Source: Tateyamaria sp. (lineage in GTDB: Bacteria > Pseudomonadota > Alphaproteobacteria > Rhodobacterales > Rhodobacteraceae). From it: 12,649 nucleotides of DNA. Under the pieces are notes generated by a model. That model ran no database searches. It was not told where the DNA came from and saw only the letters and a list, made by a program, of their open reading frames with translations. Below, piece by piece: positions 7,568 through 12,649 of this stretch. The stretch spans positions 1-12,649 of the forward strand of contig JABITU010000331.1 of the NCBI GenBank assembly GCA_018668195.1, in the 5' to 3' direction. Numbering within the stretch: position 1 is the stretch's first letter; each line of letters begins with the position of its first letter. The translations under genes and the position numbers were made by a program.

Positions 7568-9100
7568 CTAAACCAGAGTATCGATCAAAAGCATTAGCGA
7601 ACAACCAATGACAAGACCAGCAGCCACGGCAAGCATTATCCAACGCCAAAAGCTCTTTCTCTTTGGCTCCTGAGCGTTCGATTGGGCGATCAGTGCCGCC
7701 TCGACCAAACCCGGCAAGCGCGGACCAAAGCGGGTCAAAACGCGCGCTGTTTTGTAGAGGTCAGTCAGGATCGCTTTGGGGCCAATGGATTTCTGAATGT
7801 AGTCGGTCACAACCGGCGATGCGACCTGCCAAATGTTTATATTTGGATTCAGCGAACGCGCGACCCCTTCGACAACAACCATCGTCCGTTGCAGCAATAT
7901 CAGTTCAGTTCGTGTTTCCATCCCAAACCGTTCTGTTACCTCAAACAAGTAGTTCAAAAGCCGGCCCATCGAAATCTTGGTTGCATCCATGCCGAATATC
8001 GGTTCACCCACCGCACGTAGCGCACGGGCGAATTCATCAACGTCCTTATCAGCAGGTACATATCCGGCTTCGAAATGCACCTCGGCCACACGTTTGTAAT
8101 CCTTGCGGATAAAGCCGAACAGGATCTCGGCATAAACGCGCCTTGTATACTCATCGATATGGCCCATGATCCCAAAATCGTAGGCAATGATATCTCCATT
8201 GGGTGCAACCTTGAGATTGCCCTGATGCATATCAGCGTGGAAATACCCATCACGCAGCGCATGCAGCAGAAACAGTTTCAGAACGCGTTCGCTCAAATCG
8301 ATCCGGTTATGACCGGCGGCATCAATGGCCGCATTGTCCCCCATGGGAACGCCGTCGGCCCATTCGAGTGTCATCACCCGGCGTGCGGAATATTCCCACC
8401 GGATCGCAGGCAGAACAAAGCCCGCATCATTCTTGGTATTGGCAGCGAACTCACCAGCCGCCGAGGATTCAAGGCGCAGGTCCAGCTCGCCCTGCACAAC
8501 ACCATCAAAATGCTCAATCACTTCGATAGGGCGGAGGCGTCGGGCACCGGGTGCAAAAATCTCGACGATCCGAGCGGCAAGATAGAATGCGTCGACGTCC
8601 TTGGCAAAAGCCCGCTCGATGTTTGGGCGTAGTACCTTGACTGCCACAGCTTCTCCGCCTTCGGTCAGACGTGCCTTGTGCACCTGTGCGATAGACGCAG
8701 CAGCAACCGGGGGGCTAAATTCTGAAAAGATCATGTCGGGCGACACGCCAAGTTCACGCTGTACTTCGGCCTTGGCCTCTTCGGTCGAAAACGGTGGCAG
8801 TTTATCCTGCAAAACACGCAACTGCACTGCAAGCTCATCACCCACTACATCGGGCCGAGTACTAAGCACCTGGCCAAATTTGATATAGGCCGGCCCAAGC
8901 GCCGTTAGTGCCCGCGTTGCCGGTGGCATCGAAGGATCGCCCTTGTACCCAAGCCATTGAAACGGTTTGCCAAGCGCCTTGGCGACGAAACGCAGCGCTG
9001 GTGGCGCGTCGAACGCATCGAGAACGACGTTCATCGCGCCGGTGCGTTCAAGCGTGGCGCCAGTTCGGATCAGACGGATGATGTTATGAGGGCCGCGCAT
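7568..9100 (-). CDS. ubiB: Ubiquinone biosynthesis accessory kinase-like protein UbiB
   Basis: A membrane-associated atypical kinase/ATPase of the ABC1/ADCK/COQ8 family needed for ubiquinone synthesis; its exact chemistry is debated, with ATPase activity supporting the Ubi complex. In the 510-residue protein I see the family KxGQ motif in YIKFGQ (72-77), the alanine-rich loop PVAAASIAQVH (131-141) in place of a glycine loop, VAVKVLRP (152-159) with the ATP-site lysine, the catalytic-loop equivalent HADMHQGN (288-295), and the DFG-like YDFG (307-310). Two adjoining hydrophobic stretches near the C-terminus (about 486-510) form the usual membrane anchor. The start at 9100 is chosen because it lies 4 bases after the ubiE stop with GGAAG upstream; the frame extends to 9181, but that part would overlap ubiE and lacks family similarity. 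It is probably translated with ubiE from one mRNA. Confidence 0.95.
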   Translation of the reverse strand: MRGPHNIIRLIRTGATLERTGAMNVVLDAFDAPPALRFVAKALGKPFQWLGYKGDPSMPPATRALTALGPAYIKFGQVLSTRPDVVGDELAVQLRVLQDKLPPFSTEEAKAEVQRELGVSPDMIFSEFSPPVAAASIAQVHKARLTEGGEAVAVKVLRPNIERAFAKDVDAFYLAARIVEIFAPGARRLRPIEVIEHFDGVVQGELDLRLESSAAGEFAANTKNDAGFVLPAIRWEYSARRVMTLEWADGVPMGDNAAIDAAGHNRIDLSERVLKLFLLHALRDGYFHADMHQGNLKVAPNGDIIAYDFGIMGHIDEYTRRVYAEILFGFIRKDYKRVAEVHFEAGYVPADKDVDEFARALRAVGEPIFGMDATKISMGRLLNYLFEVTERFGMETRTELILLQRTMVVVEGVARSLNPNINIWQVASPVVTDYIQKSIGPKAILTDLYKTARVLTRFGPRLPGLVEAALIAQSNAQEPKRKSFWRWIMLAVAAGLVIGCSLMLLIDTLV

Positions 9101-9104
9101 TTTC

Positions 9105-9851
9105 TTAGATCTTCCATCCCGAATGCAAGGCCGCCACACCCATGGTAAGGTTGCGGTATTTGGCATTTTCAAACCCGGCATCGCGGATCATTGCAAGAAA
9201 TGTCTCCTGATCTGGAAAATTGCGAATCGATTCGACCAAATACTGATAGCTGTCACGGTCACCGGCGATCATTTTACCCATCTGCGGGATCACGTTAAAA
9301 CTGTAAAGATCATACAGCTTTTGCATGCCATCATTGGGCAGATGGCTAAATTCAAGCACAACAAGACGACCACCGGACTTCAGCACGCGGTAGGCTTCTG
9401 CCAAAGCATCTTGGGGCCGTGTCACGTTGCGTATGCCAAAGCTGATCGTGAAGACGTCAAAAGTATTGTCCTCGAACGGCAGCGCCATCGCATCACCCAC
9501 CACCCAATCGATGCTGTCGGCCATCTTGTCCGCCTCTGCGCGTTTGCGGCCTTCGATCAGCATCGGTTCGGTCAGATCCAGAACGGTCGCATGGCCGGAA
9601 CCCGCCCGTTTCAGAAACTTGAATGAAATATCACCCGTTCCACCCGCTACATCCAATAGCTCTTGACCTGAGCGAGGAGCCAGCCAATCCATCATCGCCT
9701 CTTTCCAGATACGGTGGATTCCGACGCTCATGACATCGTTCATGATGTCATATTTACTGGCTACAGAGTTGAACACACCCTGCACGCGTCCAGCTTTCTG
9801 ATCTTCGGGCACTGTCTCAAAGCCGAAATGCGTGGTTTTGTCGTCAGTCAT
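9105..9851 (-). CDS. ubiE: Ubiquinone/menaquinone C-methyltransferase UbiE
   Basis: A SAM-dependent methyltransferase that C-methylates the benzoquinol ring in ubiquinone synthesis (and demethylmenaquinol where menaquinone is made). The 248-residue length is normal. The first family signature [17 protein letters not shown] is at 34-50, the SAM-binding motif [13 protein letters not shown] at 65-77, FGIRNV at 138-143, and the second signature [15 protein letters not shown] at 155-169. The protein ends in the usual SGWKI. The ATG at 9851 has AGGAAG about 8 bases upstream. It is first in a ubiE-ubiB unit and divergent from mutM, with 87 bases between the two starts. E. coli has ubiJ between ubiE and ubiB; here there is no room for it. 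Confidence 0.97.
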   Translation of the reverse strand: MTDDKTTHFGFETVPEDQKAGRVQGVFNSVASKYDIMNDVMSVGIHRIWKEAMMDWLAPRSGQELLDVAGGTGDISFKFLKRAGSGHATVLDLTEPMLIEGRKRAEADKMADSIDWVVGDAMALPFEDNTFDVFTISFGIRNVTRPQDALAEAYRVLKSGGRLVVLEFSHLPNDGMQKLYDLYSFNVIPQMGKMIAGDRDSYQYLVESIRNFPDQETFLAMIRDAGFENAKYRNLTMGVAALHSGWKI

Positions 9852-9880
9852 GGGCTGGTCTTCCTAAACTCTCAGGCTTT

Positions 9881-9908
9881 GTTATAGAGCGCTGCCACAC
9901 ATACACAA
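9881..9908 (-). promoter_or_regulatory. Candidate promoter of ubiE-ubiB
   Basis: On the minus strand, TTGTGT (9908-9903) and TATAAC (9886-9881) are 16 bases apart in the 87-base gap shared with mutM. This would give a leader of about 20 bases before ubiE. No equally good pair was found facing mutM in this gap. Confidence 0.45.
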
Positions 9909-9938
9909 CGTAGCCCTTTTGCCGCAGGAGACCGCGCC

Positions 9939-10790
9939 ATGCCCGAATTACCTGAAGTGGAAACCGTTCGCCGTGGCCTGACACCTGCGATGGAGGGGGC
10001 GGTAATTGTGCAAGCCGATGTAAACCGGCCCAATCTGCGCTGGCCTTTCCCACCCAACATGGCAGGGCGTTTGACCGGTCAAACCGTTCTTCGACTTAGA
10101 CGCAGATCAAAATACATACTTATTGATCTAAGCTCTGCGGAAACGCTTCTGGTGCATCTGGGGATGTCAGGGCGAATGCTGGTATCTGGGGACCCTTTGG
10201 GACAATTTGCCCATGAACACCCAGCGGCAGAGAAACACGATCATGTTGTGCTGCATATGAACAACGGCGCGCGGATCACATTTAACGATCCAAGACGGTT
10301 CGGAGCTATGGACCTGTTGAACACAGCTGCCGCCGATCAGCATAAGCTTTTGGCTGTTCTCGGGCCAGAGCCGTTTGGGAATGATTTCCACGAAACCCAC
10401 CTGATCAAAGCCTTTGCAGGCAAGAATACACCCATAAAATCCGCACTTCTTGACCAGAGAATCGTTGCAGGATTGGGCAATATTTATGTTTGTGAAGCAT
10501 TGTTTCGCAGCAATATATCGCCGATACGCAAAGCAGGGCGCATCCGTGAACAACGTGTCGCTAGCCTTGTCCCAATCATCCGAGACGTGCTGAAAGAAGC
10601 GATAAAAGCAGGTGGTTCCAGCCTGCGCGATTTCCGACAAGCTGATGGAGAACTTGGGTATTTTCAACATAATTTCGATGTTTACGGTCGCGAAGGCGAA
10701 CTGTGTCGCACTCCGACATGCAACAAAGAGATTAGCCGGATCGTGCAAGCGGGGCGATCGTCTTTCTATTGCAAAGGTTGCCAATCATAG
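9939..10790 (+). CDS. mutM: Formamidopyrimidine-DNA glycosylase MutM (Fpg)
   Basis: A bifunctional glycosylase/AP lyase that removes 8-oxoguanine and formamidopyrimidines from DNA. After removal of Met, the catalytic proline and glutamate are P2 and E3 in [14 protein letters not shown] (1-14). The conserved lysine is K58 in RSKYI, followed by HLGMSGR (73-79), NDPRRFG (116-122), and the helix-two-turn-helix segment [13 protein letters not shown] (177-189). The C-terminal zinc finger uses C256, C261, C278 and C281, ending [11 protein letters not shown]; its first pair is C-X4-C and not the C-X2-C of E. coli, which I recall as common in alphaproteobacteria. The 283-residue length is normal. AGGAG lies about 8 bases before the ATG. 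Its downstream neighbour is an enoyl-CoA hydratase on the same strand, 62 bases away. Confidence 0.97.
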   Translation: MPELPEVETVRRGLTPAMEGAVIVQADVNRPNLRWPFPPNMAGRLTGQTVLRLRRRSKYILIDLSSAETLLVHLGMSGRMLVSGDPLGQFAHEHPAAEKHDHVVLHMNNGARITFNDPRRFGAMDLLNTAAADQHKLLAVLGPEPFGNDFHETHLIKAFAGKNTPIKSALLDQRIVAGLGNIYVCEALFRSNISPIRKAGRIREQRVASLVPIIRDVLKEAIKAGGSSLRDFRQADGELGYFQHNFDVYGREGELCRTPTCNKEISRIVQAGRSSFYCKGCQS

Positions 10791-10852
10791 CTTGAAACGT
10801 GCCCGCTCCGTGGTAATGCTCTCCGCTAACAGCAACTGACGAAAGCACAGAC

Positions 10853-11629
10853 ATGGCTTACGAGACGATCATCGTCGAAATAGAAGATCACATTGCAAAG
10901 GTTACGCTGAACCGCCCCGATGCCCTCAATGCTTTGAACCAAGCACTTATGACAGAGCTGGCAGACGCGATGGAGGCTGCCCAAACTAACGACAAGGTCC
11001 GTTGCATTGTTCTGACGGGTTCGAACAAGGCCTTTGCCGCGGGTGCCGATATCGCGATGATGAAAGACAAATCCTATGTCGAAGTGTTTTCCGACGATCT
11101 TTTTGGTCCCGAAATTGATGCGCTTTCGCGGGTACGCAAACCAGTAATTGCGGCGGTGTCAGGCTACGCTCTCGGCGGCGGCTGCGAATTGGCGATGATG
11201 TGCGACTTTATCATAGCCTCAGATACGGCAAAGTTCGGTCAACCAGAAATCAACCTCGGTGTCATGGCGGGTATCGGCGGCACACAACGTTTGACCAGAG
11301 CCGTTGGAAAAGCCAAAGCCATGGATATGAACCTGACCGGTCGCTTTATGGACGCCGAAGAGGCCGAGCGAGCAGGGCTCGTTAGCCGTGTGGTGCCAAT
11401 CAAGAAGCTGATGGAAGAAGCGATGGGCGCAGCGCAAAAAATAGCTGAGAAATCGATGATATCCGCGATGGCCGTCAAGGAAGCCGTAAATAGATCGTTT
11501 GAGGTGCCGCTGCGCGAAGGGCTGTTGTTCGAACGGCGTGTTTTTCATTCCTTGTTTGCTACCGAGGATCAGAAAGAAGGGATGGCTGCGTTCATCGAGA
11601 AACGTCAGGCCCAGTTCCGCGACAAGTGA
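10853..11629 (+). CDS. Enoyl-CoA hydratase (crotonase family)
   Basis: Adds water to trans-2-enoyl-CoA to form 3-hydroxyacyl-CoA in fatty-acid beta-oxidation. The 258-residue protein has the crotonase fold: [11 protein letters not shown] (19-29), the first oxyanion-hole segment FAAGADI (61-67), and [14 protein letters not shown] (105-118). Both catalytic glutamates of true hydratases are present, E112 in GGGCEL and E132 in GQPEINLG, 20 residues apart as in rat mitochondrial enoyl-CoA hydratase, followed by [14 protein letters not shown] (140-153). This supports short-chain hydratase activity over isomerase or other crotonase functions. The Shine-Dalgarno sequence is weak (GACGAAAG). It lies between mutM and rpsT; co-transcription with mutM is possible, since only a poor promoter (TTGAAA at 10792) is visible between them. 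Confidence 0.92.
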   Translation: MAYETIIVEIEDHIAKVTLNRPDALNALNQALMTELADAMEAAQTNDKVRCIVLTGSNKAFAAGADIAMMKDKSYVEVFSDDLFGPEIDALSRVRKPVIAAVSGYALGGGCELAMMCDFIIASDTAKFGQPEINLGVMAGIGGTQRLTRAVGKAKAMDMNLTGRFMDAEEAERAGLVSRVVPIKKLMEEAMGAAQKIAEKSMISAMAVKEAVNRSFEVPLREGLLFERRVFHSLFATEDQKEGMAAFIEKRQAQFRDK

Positions 11630-11720
11630 TACAAACCTATGTTTGAGAAATATCTGTGTTCAGAATCTCGCGTTGTTTCATCCTGACGGTTTCCGGCGCC
11701 CATAAAAAGCTGGCTTATGG

Positions 11721-11749
11721 TTGACTCGCAATCAGCCCCCGCTTAAAGA
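11721..11749 (+). promoter_or_regulatory. Promoter of rpsT
   Basis: TTGACT (11721-11726) and TAAAGA (11744-11749) are separated by exactly 17 bases, a strong match for a housekeeping sigma promoter, giving a leader of about 40 bases before rpsT. The -35 box contains a GANTC site (GACTC, 11723-11727), the target of the CcrM adenine methylase found in most alphaproteobacteria, so hemimethylation after fork passage could alter its activity. Confidence 0.65.
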
Positions 11750-11794
11750 AACGGCTTCTGAAACTACCGCACCAATAGATTGGGACGAGATAAA

Positions 11795-12058
11795 ATGGCA
11801 AATACGCCTCAGGCCAAAAAGCGGGCCCGTCAAAACGAAAAACGCTTTCAAGTGAACAAAGCGCGGCGGTCGCGTATTCGTACGCATTTGCGCCGTGTCG
11901 AAGAAGCGATTGCATCTGGCGACAAAGATGCCGCTGGTGTCGCATTAAAAGAAGCTCAGCCAGAGTTGATGCGCGGTGTGACAAAGGGTGTTTATCACAA
12001 GAATACCGCAGCGCGCAAAATGTCGCGCCTGTCTGCGCGGATCAAAAATCTCGCATAA
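11795..12058 (+). CDS. rpsT: 30S ribosomal protein S20
   Basis: An 87-residue basic protein that binds 16S rRNA early in 30S assembly. The start [17 protein letters not shown] and the [16 protein letters not shown] tail (71-86) are hallmarks of S20, and the length is normal. I chose the ATG at 11795, matching the family N-terminus, over the in-frame TTG at 11780; the Shine-Dalgarno is weak (GGGACGAGA). It has its own promoter upstream and a strong intrinsic terminator 26 bases after the stop, so it is probably a single-gene unit. Location directly before dnaA is common in alphaproteobacteria. Confidence 0.98.
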   Translation: MANTPQAKKRARQNEKRFQVNKARRSRIRTHLRRVEEAIASGDKDAAGVALKEAQPELMRGVTKGVYHKNTAARKMSRLSARIKNLA

Positions 12059-12083
12059 CACGATTGTATTTGTGCAGTGTATG

Positions 12084-12111
12084 AGCGTCGCATTTTTGCG
12101 GCGCTTTTTTT
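12084..12111 (+). terminator. Rho-independent terminator of rpsT
   Basis: AGCGTCGCA (12084-12092) pairs with TGCGGCGCT (12097-12105) around a TTTT loop, with one G-U pair, and a run of seven T bases (12105-12111) follows. This is a textbook intrinsic terminator and the best one in the window. It separates rpsT from dnaA transcription. Confidence 0.9.
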
Positions 12112-12402
12112 ATCTCTGTGAAAACAGTGGGCCAATAGATTCTTTTCTAAAATCTTAGGAGTCAAGTTTGAAGTTTCCTAGACGGCCCACCGGGGAACTT
12201 GCTACCTAATATACAGCGACTCGATAATCGCGCTGGGAAGAGCTGGAACAATCTGCATCGGGAAAGCAGATCAACTGGGAATTATTTAGATTTGCGGTAG
12301 TATGACACTGTTTTCTAATCCATTCAGCATTTCTGCGCGCTTGACTTGTCGGTCGGGATTGGTGAGTGGAATGGTGCGTTTCTGAAGTGTAGTTAACTGG
12401 CA

Positions 12403-12433
12403 CTGACGTTGCGTCACATAAATTAAATATAAT
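12403..12433 (+). promoter_or_regulatory. Candidate dnaA promoter with overlapping dyad
   Basis: A perfect TATAAT (12428-12433) lies about 120 bases before dnaA. The best -35 is CTGACG (12403-12408) with a long 19-base spacer, so the promoter may need an activator. The dyad TGACG-TTG-CGTCA (12404-12416) covers that -35 position and is a candidate operator. Confidence 0.4.
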
Positions 12434-12443
12434 TGATCGGTAC

Positions 12444-12526
12444 TCGCTGCACTCTGGCAGCGAAGCGATCGCGTGCGGCCAGAGTTATGTAGACGGAATA
12501 CCCCAGCGTGGCACGGTACACTGGGG
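12444..12526 (+). promoter_or_regulatory. Structured dnaA leader with alternative hairpins
   Basis: Hairpin A pairs TCGCTGC (12444-12450) with GCAGCGA (12457-12463). Hairpin B pairs ACTCTGGC (12451-12458) with GCCAGAGT (12478-12485). A and B share bases 12457-12458, and the A loop is the 5' arm of B, so they cannot coexist. Hairpin C pairs CCCCAG (12501-12506) with CTGGGG (12521-12526), extended inward past one mismatch by GTG with CAT. If transcription starts near 12440, these fill most of the leader. A switch between A and B could affect dnaA expression; this is an inference from base pairing alone. Confidence 0.45.
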
Positions 12527-12554
12527 CAGATGGCAGAAAGGGCGGTTGCTTTCG

Positions 12555-12649
12555 ATGATGCAAGAACAATGGGGACAGCTGAGACACAAGCTGCTGAAGA
12601 CGGTGGGCCAAAATAACTACACCACTTGGATCGAGCCACTCAAGTTTCG
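12555..12649 (+). CDS. dnaA: Chromosomal replication initiator DnaA (5' part, cut by window end)
   Basis: Only 31 codons and two bases are present. The peptide includes EQWGQLRHKLLKTVGQNN and TTWIEPL, the DnaA domain I pattern seen in Rhodobacterales, where helicase loading and self-interaction occur. DnaA opens the replication origin. Two adjacent in-frame ATGs (12555 and 12558) could start it. AAAGGG at 12537-12542 is the only Shine-Dalgarno candidate, at a rather long distance of 12-15 bases. The rest of the protein (AAA+ and DNA-binding domains) lies outside the window. Confidence 0.93.
   Translation, partial: MMQEQWGQLRHKLLKTVGQNNYTTWIEPLKF

Larger units (their letters stand above)
12059..12554. 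other. 496-base rpsT-dnaA intergenic region
   Basis: No gene is supported on either strand. Contents in order: the rpsT terminator; a long-range inverted repeat GTGGGCC/GGCCCAC (12127-12133 with 12184-12190); three GANTC sites (12138, 12159, 12218); a perfect dyad TGACG-TTG-CGTCA (12404-12416); an AT-rich stretch with TATAAT (12428-12433); and three hairpins in the probable dnaA leader. I found no consensus DnaA box (TTATCCACA); the closest is a weak match at 12117-12125. The region therefore looks like dnaA control DNA and not a replication origin. Confidence 0.6.

Noticed and set aside
12059..12554. Chromosomal replication origin upstream of dnaA
   Set aside because: No consensus DnaA box was found on either strand, only a weak match at 12117-12125. 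In many alphaproteobacteria the origin lies away from dnaA.
12530..12616. 28-codon frame that starts 25 bases before dnaA and overlaps it out of frame
   Set aside because: No ribosome binding site of its own at a good distance; a short overlapping frame is expected by chance.

Overview
The window looks like chromosomal housekeeping DNA from an alphaproteobacterium, most likely the Roseobacter group of Rhodobacterales. The evidence is the alphaproteobacterial (Methanosarcina-type) form of SerC, a threonine dehydrogenase without structural-zinc cysteines, a MutM zinc finger of the C-X4-C kind, and the gene order ubiB-ubiE / mutM-enoyl-CoA hydratase-rpsT-dnaA, which I recall as common in this group. 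No insertion sequence, phage gene, CRISPR array, tRNA or rRNA was seen.

Layout. (1) 1-2981, plus strand: serC and serA, the first two dedicated steps of serine synthesis, behind a structured leader that resembles the known alphaproteobacterial serC leader RNA. (2) 2982-3652: about 670 bases without a convincing gene, containing inverted repeats. (3) 3653-4381, plus strand: a PPP-family metallophosphatase. (4) 4412-7288, minus strand and convergent with it: an XRE-cupin regulator, then the overlapping pair kbl-tdh, which turns threonine into glycine and acetyl-CoA. (5) 7568-9851, minus strand: ubiE and ubiB for ubiquinone synthesis, four bases apart. (6) 9939-12649, plus strand, divergent from ubiE: mutM (oxidised-guanine repair), an enoyl-CoA hydratase, rpsT (ribosomal protein S20), and the first 31 codons of dnaA, cut by the window end.

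Two metabolic blocks meet around serine, glycine and threonine: serC-serA makes serine, while kbl-tdh degrades threonine to glycine. The regulator upstream of kbl is a plausible local controller. The right-hand end joins translation (rpsT) to replication initiation (dnaA).

I did not find a clear new multi-gene system. The most interesting material is non-coding: mutually exclusive hairpins in the probable dnaA leader, a perfect dyad at the dnaA promoter, GANTC (CcrM-type) sites around rpsT and dnaA, dyads at the kbl-tdh promoter, and the ribosome-binding-site hairpin before serC. Among proteins, the missing structural-zinc cysteines in Tdh stand out.
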